Source: Flagellimonas abyssi (lineage in GTDB: Bacteria > Bacteroidota > Bacteroidia > Flavobacteriales > Flavobacteriaceae). Taken from it: 64,000 nt of DNA. Numbering within the stretch: position 1 is the stretch's first letter; every line of letters starts with the position of its first letter. The notes beneath the pieces were generated by a model that was given only the letters and a program-made list of their open reading frames with translations, had not been told where the DNA came from and ran no database searches. Position numbers and translations under genes: made by a program. The DNA lies in NCBI RefSeq assembly GCF_019457905.1, contig NZ_JAHZSV010000019.1, positions 1-64,000 of the forward strand. Reading direction: 5' to 3'. This document shows, piece after piece, positions 54,502 through 62,830 of the stretch.

Positions 54502-55062
54502 CTAAATGTTAAGTTCAATTTTGCCCAACAAGGTATCGGTATCCATGATGGTTGCGAATTCATCTTTTAAGTTGGCGAGTTCCGAATGAAAAATTACCTC
54601 GGCACTATAGGCATTACCATCATATCCTATTTTATCAAAAGCAGCGGTCGCATCCGAGACCAAAATTACATTAAAACCCAAGTTGGAGGCCATTCGAACC
54701 GAAGTTGAAATACAATGCTCAATAGTCAGTCCTGCAATTACCACATCTGTTATGTTCTTTGCTTTTAGACTTACTTCCAAATTTGTTCCAATGAATGCGC
54801 TGTTCACATTTTTTTCAAAAACCGGTTCACTGATCAACGGGCGTGCCTCGGGATGGAAATCGTTACCTATTTTGTTGGGATATAGGGGTGAATCAATATT
54901 GGATGAATTATGCTTTACATGAAAAACGGGCAAACTTTTTGTTCTGAAAAACCGCAATAACTTCCCACAATTTTTTTCAGCATCCAAATTGTTTCGCTCC
55001 GTGCCGTAAAAGGAGGTTTCTTGAAGCCCTTTTTGGACATCGATTAATACCAATGCGGTCAT
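54502..55062 (-). CDS. Isochorismatase-family cysteine hydrolase
   Basis: 186 residues. The catalytic triad of the family is Asp8 in VLIDVQKGL, Lys84 in PVFEKNVNSAF and Cys117 in GLTIEHCIST. Members hydrolyse nicotinamide, N-carbamoyl compounds or isochorismate; the substrate here is unknown, with nicotinamidase or a pyrazinamidase-like activity unlikely because the metal-binding DxHxxxxxxH is absent. It is upstream of the exported oxidoreductase with 38 bases between them. Confidence 0.87.
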   Translation of the reverse strand: MTALVLIDVQKGLQETSFYGTERNNLDAEKNCGKLLRFFRTKSLPVFHVKHNSSNIDSPLYPNKIGNDFHPEARPLISEPVFEKNVNSAFIGTNLEVSLKAKNITDVVIAGLTIEHCISTSVRMASNLGFNVILVSDATAAFDKIGYDGNAYSAEVIFHSELANLKDEFATIMDTDTLLGKIELNI

Positions 55063-55173
55063 GAGGATGAATTTTGCCTAAAATTAAGGGAAATCTTTAA
55101 GAATGGAGCCCGCGATTCTTTAGATTGATGATACCATTGCAAAAATCAATTTTTGGGAGCCGTCTACAATAGC

Positions 55174-55181
55174 TATTTTTG
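55174..55181 (+). promoter_or_regulatory. -7 promoter box for xth
   Basis: TATTTTTG, a TAnnTTTG match, 15 bases before the ATG at 55197. Confidence 0.45.
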
Positions 55182-55196
55182 AACAAATTGAATCAA

Positions 55197-55958
55197 ATGA
55201 AGATTGCATCATACAATGTTAATGGAATCCGTGCCGCAATGAACAAGGGTTTCGTGGATTGGTTACAAACAGTTTCACCGGATATTATTTGTCTTCAGGA
55301 AACAAAGGCCATGGAAGAACAGGTGGACACCCATCTTTTTGAAGAAGCGGGCTATCCCTATCACTATTGGTTCAGTGCCCAAAAAAAGGGATACAGCGGT
55401 GTTGCCCTATTATGCAAGCAACAGCCGGACCATGTGGAGTTTGGAACGGGAATCGATTATATGGATTTTGAGGGAAGGAACATTCGCGCCGATTATGGGG
55501 ATCTTTCCATCATGAGCATGTATTTGCCTTCCGGAACCAATTTGGCGCGTTTGGACCATAAGTTGATGTATATGGCGGATTTTCAGAAATATGCGGATCA
55601 GCTAAGAAAGGAGCGTCCAAATTTGATTGTTTTGGGAGATTACAATATCTGTCATGAAGCCATAGATATTCATGACCCTGTCCGAAATAAAAACGTTTCA
55701 GGATTTTTACCTGTGGAACGGGAATGGATAGGAAGTTTTATCGATAGTGGTTTTATTGATAGCTTCAGACACTTCAACAAAGAGCCGGACAACTATACTT
55801 GGTGGAGCTATAGGGCCAATGCAAGGGCCAATAACAAGGGATGGCGTTTGGATTATGGGATGGTGGCAGAAGCTCTGGCAGATAGGTTGAAACGGTCCGT
55901 GATCTTGTCGGAAGCCAAACATAGTGACCATTGCCCTATTTTGTTGGAGGTGGATTAA
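55197..55958 (+). CDS. xth: Exodeoxyribonuclease III
   Basis: 253 residues from the ATG at 55197; the frame extends to a TTG inside the promoter box. MKIASYNVNGIRAAMNKGFV, then IICLQETKAMEEQ (metal-binding Glu), YSGVALLCK, VLGDYNICHE (metal-binding Asp-Asn), and HSDHCPILLEVD (catalytic Asp-His). An AP endonuclease and 3'-exonuclease that works in base excision repair. All key residues are present. It stands alone before the aldo-keto reductase gene (64 bases). Confidence 0.96.
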   Translation: MKIASYNVNGIRAAMNKGFVDWLQTVSPDIICLQETKAMEEQVDTHLFEEAGYPYHYWFSAQKKGYSGVALLCKQQPDHVEFGTGIDYMDFEGRNIRADYGDLSIMSMYLPSGTNLARLDHKLMYMADFQKYADQLRKERPNLIVLGDYNICHEAIDIHDPVRNKNVSGFLPVEREWIGSFIDSGFIDSFRHFNKEPDNYTWWSYRANARANNKGWRLDYGMVAEALADRLKRSVILSEAKHSDHCPILLEVD

Positions 55959-56022
55959 TAACAATGGCATAATGTCCGATATTTCCGTTTGACTATCTTT
56001 AAGCGTCCTAAACTTGTAAAAA

Positions 56023-57063
56023 ATGAAATATACCAGAATTCCGCATACCGATATCCGCATATCCAAGATTTGCTTGGGCACCATGACCTGGGGACGTCAG
56101 AACAATGAAGATGATGCTCACGAACAGATGGATTATGCCTTGGATGAAGGAGTGAATTTTTTCGATACCGCAGAACTCTATCCAGTTCCCGCAAAAAAGG
56201 AGCTGTATGCGGTAACCGAGGAACTTATCGGGAACTGGTTCAAAAAAACAGGAAACAGGGATAAAGTAGTGTTGGCATCCAAAATTGCTGGACCAGGACA
56301 TGCTGCAAACCATATACGCAGTACAGGTTTTAGCAAGGAATCCATTATCAGTGCGGTTGAGGGCAGTTTAAAGCGCTTGCAAACGGATTATATTGATCTA
56401 TACCAGCTACATTGGCCGGAGCGGAACACGAATTATTTTGGACAGCGGGGATACAATGCCCATGCGGTCGATGTTTGGGATGATAATATCCACCAAGTTT
56501 TGGAAACACTCCGCGATTTAATTGCCGAAGGCAAAATCCGTCATGTAGGACTGTCCAATGAGACCCCTTGGGGAACCATGCGTTATCTTGAAGAAAGTAA
56601 GGTCCATCAATCTTTGCCCAGAATGATGACCATTCAAAATCCATATAACCTCTTGAACCGTTTGTTCGAGGTAGGACTTTCCGAAATTTCCATGCGGGAA
56701 CAGATTGGGCTTTTGGCGTATTCTCCCCTTGGATTCGGAACATTGAGTGGAAAATATCTTACCGAGATTCCCCCGAGAAAGGCCAGGGTGACCTTGTTCC
56801 CAAATTATAATCGGTATAGCAACGATAACGCCGTGGCAGCAACCGAACAGTACGCCCAATTGGCAAAAGAGCATGGTTTGAGCATGGCACAAATGGCCTT
56901 GGCCTTTGTGAATACCCGTCCTTTTTTGACCAGTAATATCATCGGGGCGACCAGTATGGAGCAACTCAAGGAAAATATTGGAAGTATAGATGTAGACCTT
57001 TCCGATGAAGTTTTGGAAGGTATTGAGGAAATCCACAATGCCATACCCAATCCAGCTCCTTAA
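56023..57063 (+). CDS. Aldo/keto reductase, Tas-like
   Basis: 346 residues. The catalytic tetrad is Asp48 and Tyr53 in FFDTAELYPVP, Lys87 in VVLASKIAG and His130 in LYQLHWPER. The start MKYTRIPHTDIRISKICLGT and the loop YFGQRGYN fit the Tas subgroup. It reduces aldehydes or ketones with NADPH; the substrate is unknown. It converges on radA with eight bases between the stops. Confidence 0.93.
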   Translation: MKYTRIPHTDIRISKICLGTMTWGRQNNEDDAHEQMDYALDEGVNFFDTAELYPVPAKKELYAVTEELIGNWFKKTGNRDKVVLASKIAGPGHAANHIRSTGFSKESIISAVEGSLKRLQTDYIDLYQLHWPERNTNYFGQRGYNAHAVDVWDDNIHQVLETLRDLIAEGKIRHVGLSNETPWGTMRYLEESKVHQSLPRMMTIQNPYNLLNRLFEVGLSEISMREQIGLLAYSPLGFGTLSGKYLTEIPPRKARVTLFPNYNRYSNDNAVAATEQYAQLAKEHGLSMAQMALAFVNTRPFLTSNIIGATSMEQLKENIGSIDVDLSDEVLEGIEEIHNAIPNPAP

Positions 57064-57070
57064 AGAACAA

Positions 57071-58429
57071 TTATCCGAATAGAAGGGCTACAACATCTTC
57101 AATCTTGGAGACCTTCTGAATCTGGATGCCAGACTGTTTTAACCCGATTTTGTTGTTTTTGGAGACGAAGATTTTGGAGAAGCCCAGTTTTTCGGCTTCG
57201 AGGATACGTTGGTCCACACGTTGCACAGGCCTGATTTCTCCTGCCAGGCCGACTTCTGCGGCAAAACAAATGCCTTTTTCTATGGCAATATCCGAGTTGC
57301 TGGATAGAATGGCCGCCATAACCGCCAAATCAATGGCGGGGTCATCCACGGAAATCCCGCCGGTGATGTTTAGGAAGACATCCTTGGCACCCAACTTGAA
57401 ACCTGCGCGTTTTTCCAGAACGGCCAAGAGCATGTTCAATCTTTTGGCATTGAATCCTGTGGCGGAACGCTGTGGCGTGCCGTAAACGGCGGTGCTTACC
57501 AAAGCTTGAATCTCAATCAACAAAGGACGCATACCTTCTACGGTGGCTGCAATCGCGGTACCGCTGAGGTCCTCATCGTTTTTGGAAATCAGTACTTCGG
57601 AGGGGTTGTTCACCTCGCGAAGCCCGCTTCCCTGCATTTCGTAAATGCCCAGTTCAGCAGTGGAACCAAATCGGTTTTTGAGAGAACGTAGAATACGATA
57701 CACATAGTTGCGATCTCCTTCAAATTGAAGAACGGTGTCCACCATATGCTCCAAAATCTTGGGGCCAGCAATGGTGCCATCTTTAGTGATGTGTCCCACC
57801 AGAATTACAGGTGTGTGACTTTCTTTTGCAAATTTGATGAGTTCCGCCGCGCATTCGCGAATTTGGGAAATGCTACCGGCAGCTGATTCGATATAATCGG
57901 TGTGAAGGGTCTGAATAGAGTCAATGACCACCAAATCGGGCTCAATGGTCGAAACCTGCTGAAAAATATTTTGTGTTTTTGTCTCGGTTAGGATGTAACA
58001 GTTTTCGCTGTTGGGTTGAATACGGTCCGCACGCATTTTAATCTGCCGTTGACTTTCCTCTCCTGATACATACAGGATTTTATAGGGCAATTTCAAAGCA
58101 ATCTGGAGCAACAGCGTACTTTTTCCGATGCCTGGTTCTCCGCCCAACAAGGTCAATGACCCTGGCACCAGCCCACCGCCCAGTACCCGATTGAATTCTT
58201 GGTCGATGGTGTCCAATCGGAGTTCCTTTTCTTGGGTAATCTCGGAAACACGTAGTGGTTTGTTGGCTTGTTTTGCAACCTTATCGGTTTTCCAACTTTT
58301 TTTATCCTCTTTTTGGACGACTTCTTCCACAATGGTATTCCATTCCTTGCAGGAGGAACATTGCCCTATCCACTTGGGGAATTGGGTTCCACAGTTTTGA
58401 CAAAAAAATGCTGTTTTGGTCTTGGCCAT
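57071..58429 (-). CDS. radA: DNA repair protein RadA (Sms)
   Basis: 452 residues. The N-terminal zinc finger has Cys10, Cys13, Cys24 and Cys27 (CQNCGTQFPKWIGQCSSC). Walker A is GEPGIGKST (97-105), the LVVIDSIQT Walker B region and the KNRFGSTAELGIYEM motif follow, and a Lon-like C-terminal domain ends the protein. RadA is a RecA-like helicase that helps branch migration in recombination. It is last in the minus-strand series panC-panD-flippase-like-esterase-like-radA, with 134 bases to the gene before it. Confidence 0.96.
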   Translation of the reverse strand: MAKTKTAFFCQNCGTQFPKWIGQCSSCKEWNTIVEEVVQKEDKKSWKTDKVAKQANKPLRVSEITQEKELRLDTIDQEFNRVLGGGLVPGSLTLLGGEPGIGKSTLLLQIALKLPYKILYVSGEESQRQIKMRADRIQPNSENCYILTETKTQNIFQQVSTIEPDLVVIDSIQTLHTDYIESAAGSISQIRECAAELIKFAKESHTPVILVGHITKDGTIAGPKILEHMVDTVLQFEGDRNYVYRILRSLKNRFGSTAELGIYEMQGSGLREVNNPSEVLISKNDEDLSGTAIAATVEGMRPLLIEIQALVSTAVYGTPQRSATGFNAKRLNMLLAVLEKRAGFKLGAKDVFLNITGGISVDDPAIDLAVMAAILSSNSDIAIEKGICFAAEVGLAGEIRPVQRVDQRILEAEKLGFSKIFVSKNNKIGLKQSGIQIQKVSKIEDVVALLFG

Positions 58430-58488
58430 TCAAACTAAATGAGGGGCCTAAAGATATGGATTTAGATGGTGGATTGCATGGTTTTTTA

Positions 58489-58556
58489 GATTGTTGGATT
58501 TTTGGACCGATAGATTTTAGTCAAGTCAATCCAAACATGGAATCAATCCAACAATC
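58489..58556. repeat. Inverted repeat between the esterase-like gene and radA
   Basis: GATTGTTGGATT (58489-58500) and AATCCAACAATC (58545-58556) are perfect 12-bp inverted arms around a 44-base loop. The element sits directly after the esterase-like stop and may slow or partly end transcription into radA. There is no T tract on the minus strand. Confidence 0.5.
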
Positions 58557-58563
58557 CAAGGTT

Positions 58564-59706
58564 CTAGTATCCGAAATCTGCCTTGAGCGCATCAATTTTT
58601 TCGAGGGCCAAATCCTTGGTCAAAAAGTCGATTTCTGCCAATTGGAAGGCTTTTTCAAAGGTTTTGAACGCTTTTTTGGGTTCTCCGATAAACTCGTAAT
58701 ATTCTGCTTCAAAGTAAAATCCCATCATGGTTTCGGGGAATTGTTTTTTGCAGAGTTCTGCCAATGGTTTTAGGGATTCATAGTCCTGTTTTTTCAGACA
58801 GGCGGCATAAATGGCCATGATATCATTAAGCTCTACCGGCTTTTCAAAACCGAACAGATTTTCAATGGTTTCGTAACGATTCTCTAAATAATTGTAAACT
58901 GGTTCTTCCGATGTCAATATATCGGATTTGTATTCGGCAGGGGTAATTGGTCTGTATATACTGAATACATTGTCAAATGCTTTGCTTATGCCATAGGCTG
59001 CAATGGAGGTGTGGTCTGCATTTTCATATTCATCAAAAAAGTAATGCAGGGATTCTTTGGTTATGGATTTGATGCTTGCGTTCATTTGGAGGATACGTTG
59101 TCTATCGTCAGTAGGTTGTTTTTCCACAATCAAATTATAAAAAATGGTTTGGTCCAGCTCGGATAAACGAGCGGGAACCCTGCTTTCCATTTCGGTGGCA
59201 AGTACAGGCGAAATGCTGATATAGGAGTTAAAGAAGGATTGGTCCTTGAACAAAAAGTAGTTGCCAAAATTGGCTGTAATATCGTACCCGACAAACATTT
59301 TGAAAGGTGCAATGTTGTAAGTGGTGGCTAAGTAGGGAATAAGTTCGGTTCCCAAAAATTCGTAGAACATTTTACCTTTTTCGGTGGGTAGCCCGGATAC
59401 TTCGTCATAGTCACAATCTTCCCAGCGCAAATCGTTTTTTAGTTGATCAACGCCCACTACAATAGCTTCGGGCATGCGGTCGAACTTGCTTTGGAATTTT
59501 ACATTGGCCACAACAAGGTCGAACAAATATTCCGCGTCCAACACAACTATCAATGGATATGTTTTTTCATCGGAATAGTCTTCAGGAAAATAGTAGGAAA
59601 CATCCCGGCGTTCCTGCAGTTTAAAGGATTCAAAGATTTCCTTTTTTACTTGAGCGCTCAGGTTCAAGCAAGTAAAGCCTATCAGTAGAAATAGACATTT
59701 TTTCAT
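58564..59706 (-). CDS. Exported esterase-fold protein lacking the catalytic serine
   Basis: 380 residues. Signal peptide 1-19 (ending LSAQ). The first 260 residues follow the putative esterase/IroE fold (VKKEIFESFKLQERRDVSYY; TYPLIVVLDAEYLFD; FYEFLGTELIPYLATTY), but the nucleophile elbow reads VGYDITANFG where GHSxGG is expected, so residue 142 is Asp in place of Ser. The C-terminal 120 residues are helical and TPR-like (PETMMGFYFEAEYYEFIGEP). It is probably a non-catalytic binding or structural protein. It lies in the panC-panD series and is a conserved flavobacterial neighbour. Confidence 0.75.
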   Translation of the reverse strand: MKKCLFLLIGFTCLNLSAQVKKEIFESFKLQERRDVSYYFPEDYSDEKTYPLIVVLDAEYLFDLVVANVKFQSKFDRMPEAIVVGVDQLKNDLRWEDCDYDEVSGLPTEKGKMFYEFLGTELIPYLATTYNIAPFKMFVGYDITANFGNYFLFKDQSFFNSYISISPVLATEMESRVPARLSELDQTIFYNLIVEKQPTDDRQRILQMNASIKSITKESLHYFFDEYENADHTSIAAYGISKAFDNVFSIYRPITPAEYKSDILTSEEPVYNYLENRYETIENLFGFEKPVELNDIMAIYAACLKKQDYESLKPLAELCKKQFPETMMGFYFEAEYYEFIGEPKKAFKTFEKAFQLAEIDFLTKDLALEKIDALKADFGY

Positions 59707-59732
59707 TAGGTTAAGATTTAGGCGGTCGGGGC

Positions 59733-60698
59733 TTACCGATTTCTATTCAATAACGGTAATACTAGGAAGGATATTGTACCAAAAACTACGACCATAAACG
59801 TCTGGGCGATCCACATGATCCACCCAAAAGCGTCCCCGGAAACGGAGCTGATGCCATAAATGCCCAGTGCAGCACTTACTGCAATAGGATAAAGACCTAT
59901 TCCGCCATTGGTTGTGGACATGGCGAAGGCTCCGGCCACAAAGGCGACCAACAATTCGCCAAGGGATAAGGGAATGGTTTCTTCCACGGTGTATTTTATG
60001 ACCCAGAACATACCAAAATAGGCGGCCCAGATAAACAAAGTGTGGAAGATAAATGGCCACTTGTTCTTCATTTTGAAGAGGCTGAGTACGCCGTCCTGTA
60101 AACCATTCAGAAATCCTTTGAGTTTGATGGCCAAAGGTGATTTGGATTTTCGGATGATGTACGACCCCAAAAAGAGTCCGACAATACCAACGAGTAATAT
60201 GCCGATGGCACCTATGATATTCACACCTCTTTCTTCCAGAAAACCTAGAATAAAATCGGTTTGAAGCACCAAGGTAATCGTGATGATGGCCAGAAGCATC
60301 AAAAGGTCTATCACCCTTTCAGTGACAATGGTTCCAAATCCTTTTTCAAAAGGGACCTTTTCATAGGTGGTGAGTGCAGTGGCCCTCAATATTTCACCTG
60401 ATCGGGGTATTCCCAAGTTGGCAAAATAGGATATAAGAACAATAAATATGGTGTTAACGGTCTTGGGGCGGTATCCCAAAGGTTCCAAGAGGTATTTCCA
60501 ACGAATGGCCCTTGAAATATGGCTCAATATTCCAATTAAAATGGAAATCGTGACCCATAATGGGCTGGCATTGGAAATATAGTGGATGATTTGTTTTCGT
60601 TCTTCTGGGGTGGTGGAGTTGTAGGAGTACCAAACCAAAAACAGCCCAAAGGCGATGGGCACTAATATCTTAAGAAATTTTTTGAGGGATTGGCCCAA
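59733..60698 (-). CDS. LPG-synthase-like (UPF0104) flippase-domain membrane protein, TTG start
   Basis: 321 residues with about eight membrane helices and the UPF0104 features LSHISRAIRWKYLLEPLG and ANLGIPRSGEILRATAL. This is the membrane part of lysylphosphatidylglycerol synthases without the synthase domain. Such proteins are thought to move lipids or polyprenyl-linked glycans. No ATG is available at the start: the frame begins with TTG at 60698, three bases after the panD stop (TAA ATT TTG), so the two genes are coupled. Confidence 0.87.
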   Translation of the reverse strand: MGQSLKKFLKILVPIAFGLFLVWYSYNSTTPEERKQIIHYISNASPLWVTISILIGILSHISRAIRWKYLLEPLGYRPKTVNTIFIVLISYFANLGIPRSGEILRATALTTYEKVPFEKGFGTIVTERVIDLLMLLAIITITLVLQTDFILGFLEERGVNIIGAIGILLVGIVGLFLGSYIIRKSKSPLAIKLKGFLNGLQDGVLSLFKMKNKWPFIFHTLFIWAAYFGMFWVIKYTVEETIPLSLGELLVAFVAGAFAMSTTNGGIGLYPIAVSAALGIYGISSVSGDAFGWIMWIAQTFMVVVFGTISFLVLPLLNRNR

Positions 60699-60701
60699 AA
60701 T

Positions 60702-61052
60702 TTATTGGAGTAGATTGGTTTCCTCGTTAGGGAACACCAATGCTGGGTTAAATGCTTTTGCCTCTTCAATATCCATCCACGCGTAGGTAATTAGGATCAA
60801 TACGTCTCCAACGGCCACTTTTCTGGCTGCGGCACCGTTCAATGTTAGTTCTCCGGAGTTTCTAGGTCCTGGGATGGCATAAGTTTCCAATCGTTCACCA
60901 TTGTTATTGTTCACGATCTGCACTTTTTCGCCCCTAATAATGTTGGCTGCATCCATAAGATCTTCGTCTATGGTGATGCTACCTATATAGTTAAGGTCTG
61001 CCCCGGTAACTTTTACTCGGTGTATTTTCGATTTTACGACTTCTACTTGCAT
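60702..61052 (-). CDS. panD: Aspartate 1-decarboxylase
   Basis: 116 residues. The self-cleavage site is Gly24-Ser25 in [15 protein letters not shown]; cleavage makes the pyruvoyl group. [20 protein letters not shown], then ETYAIPG and [17 protein letters not shown] complete the double-psi barrel. It makes beta-alanine from aspartate for pantothenate and coenzyme A. panC, the next enzyme, is directly upstream in the same operon (12 bases). Confidence 0.97.
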   Translation of the reverse strand: MQVEVVKSKIHRVKVTGADLNYIGSITIDEDLMDAANIIRGEKVQIVNNNNGERLETYAIPGPRNSGELTLNGAAARKVAVGDVLILITYAWMDIEEAKAFNPALVFPNEETNLLQ

Positions 61053-61064
61053 GGTGCAAAATTA

Positions 61065-61913
61065 TCAATTCAATCTTAGATTATCAATTAAGCGAACACC
61101 GTCTGCATAAACGGCGATAAATGCCCTATATTTTTGGTTGTCCTGAATTTTTAAAGCTGGGGTCAATGTGTTCTCGTCAGCGATTTCAAAATATTCGAGG
61201 TCAAACAAAGGGTGTTGTTCAAATTCTGACTTTACCCAATCTGCAATACTTAGTACACTTTTCGTGCCAAAATCGGCTTGGGCAGTTTGCAGTGTGGTGT
61301 GAATAAAACCGGCCTGTTCACGAGTGTTTTTTGATAGTCTTTCATTGCGGGAGCTCATGGCGAGACCGTGTGGTTCCCGTTCAATAGGACAACCTATAAT
61401 TTGAAAGGGCAATTTTTTTATTTCTGCCATTTTTCGGATAATCTGCAACTGCTGAAAATCTTTTTCACCAAAATAAGCTTTGTCGGGGGCTACGGTCCTG
61501 AGCAAAAGCTCAACAATGGTACCAACTCCATCAAAATGTCCTGTTCGGAACTCCCCTTCCATTACCTTGTCCAACCCATCAAACTCGTAGGATTCGGAAG
61601 TGACGTCCCCTCCGTAAATTTCATCCACGGTCGGGGCAAATACAACAATATGGTCCGAAACCTGTCTTAAAAGCTCAATATCTTTCTCGAATGTTCTTGG
61701 GTATTTATCTAGATCATCTTTTTTATCGAACTGGGTGGGGTTTACAAAAATACTGACAACGACCAGATCATTTTCCGAAAGCGCTTTTTTTACCAAGGAG
61801 ATATGACCCGTGTGAAGCGCGCCCATGGTGGGTACAAGACCAATGGTGCGGTCTTTTTTCCGCAGCTCGTTGGTAAAGGCGTTCAGTTCTTTTTTAAGGT
61901 CGAATATCTTCAT
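61065..61913 (-). CDS. panC: Pantoate-beta-alanine ligase
   Basis: 282 residues from the ATG at 61913. PTMGALHTGHISLV (residues 28-41) holds the HxGH-type nucleotide-binding site, then VSIFVNPTQFD, KAYFGEKDFQQLQIIRKM and the KMSKS-like segment GLAMSSRNERLSK. It joins pantoate and beta-alanine using ATP, forming pantothenate. panD follows, so the operon supplies the beta-alanine half and the ligation step. Confidence 0.97.
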   Translation of the reverse strand: MKIFDLKKELNAFTNELRKKDRTIGLVPTMGALHTGHISLVKKALSENDLVVVSIFVNPTQFDKKDDLDKYPRTFEKDIELLRQVSDHIVVFAPTVDEIYGGDVTSESYEFDGLDKVMEGEFRTGHFDGVGTIVELLLRTVAPDKAYFGEKDFQQLQIIRKMAEIKKLPFQIIGCPIEREPHGLAMSSRNERLSKNTREQAGFIHTTLQTAQADFGTKSVLSIADWVKSEFEQHPLFDLEYFEIADENTLTPALKIQDNQKYRAFIAVYADGVRLIDNLRLN

Positions 61914-61932
61914 ATACAGGTACAAAAGGGTG

Positions 61933-61979
61933 CAAAAATACTATAAATACAGCTAATCAGCATAATTTTTGTACTTTTG
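61933..61979. promoter_or_regulatory. Divergent -7 boxes for panC and the glycogen-synthase gene
   Basis: On the minus strand TATTTTTG (61940 to 61933) lies 20 bases before the panC ATG. On the plus strand TACTTTTG (61972-61979) lies 36 bases before the GT5 gene ATG. Both match TAnnTTTG. Confidence 0.5.
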
Positions 61980-62015
61980 CAGCTATGTTTTTCGGATAAA
62001 CAAAAGAAAGCGTTT

Positions 62016-62825
62016 ATGAATGGTAAAAAGGTATTGTTTGTATCTTCTGAATTAGTTCCCTACCTCCCAGAGAATCCTGTTTCCTTAATGTCGTATGAAG
62101 CACCAAGAATGGTTAACAGCAATGGTGGCCAGATCCGCATTTTTATGCCAAGGTACGGAAACATCAACGAAAGGAGGCATCAATTACATGAGGTCATACG
62201 TTTATCGGGGATGAACCTGGTGATCAATGATATGGATATGCCCTTGATCATAAAGGTAGCTTCCATACCTAAGGAAAGGATACAAGTCTACTTTATAGAT
62301 AATGATGAATATTTTAAAAGAAAGGCCACTTTTACCGATTCTGACGGGAATTTGTTCCCTGATAATGACGAACGCGCCATTTTCTTTGCTAAGGGAGTTG
62401 TGGAGACAGTGAAAAAATTGAACTGGTCCCCGGATATTATCCATGTGCATGGCTGGATGGCTTCCATGGTGCCTCTTTACCTAAGAAAGTATTATGCAGA
62501 TGAGCCATTGTTCTCCGAAAGTAGGATAGTTACTTCTGTCTATGGTAAAGATTTTGAAGGAGAGCTGGATGCTACAATGATCGATAAAATTGCTTTTGAT
62601 GGTATTGACAAAGAGGAGGTTTCGGTACTGTCCAAGCCCGAGTATAATAATTTGTTAAAGGTTGCCGTAGATCATTCCGATGCCGTTATTTTAGCCGCGG
62701 ATGATTTGTCCGATGACCTAAAAAGCCATATTGACAATCTTTCCGTACCAGTTTTGCCATACGTTCCACTTCAAGAAGCGGAAGAGGCATACACGAATTT
62801 CTACAATACAGAGGTTTTAAAATAG
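62016..62825 (+). CDS. Short glycogen/starch synthase (GT5 N-terminal domain only)
   Basis: 269 residues from the ATG at 62016; a longer frame starts with a TTG within the promoter box. The protein starts MNGKKVLFVSSELVPYLPE, then RMVNSNGGQIRIFMPRYGNI and DIIHVHGWMASMVPLYL, all from the N-terminal half of GT5 glycogen synthases. The C-terminal half, which carries the ADP-glucose site, is missing. Short proteins of this form are normal in flavobacteria and precede a DUF4270 gene. Whether it has synthase activity is doubtful. The DUF4270 gene follows after five bases. Confidence 0.85.
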   Translation: MNGKKVLFVSSELVPYLPENPVSLMSYEAPRMVNSNGGQIRIFMPRYGNINERRHQLHEVIRLSGMNLVINDMDMPLIIKVASIPKERIQVYFIDNDEYFKRKATFTDSDGNLFPDNDERAIFFAKGVVETVKKLNWSPDIIHVHGWMASMVPLYLRKYYADEPLFSESRIVTSVYGKDFEGELDATMIDKIAFDGIDKEEVSVLSKPEYNNLLKVAVDHSDAVILAADDLSDDLKSHIDNLSVPVLPYVPLQEAEEAYTNFYNTEVLK

Positions 62826-62830
62826 ATTGA

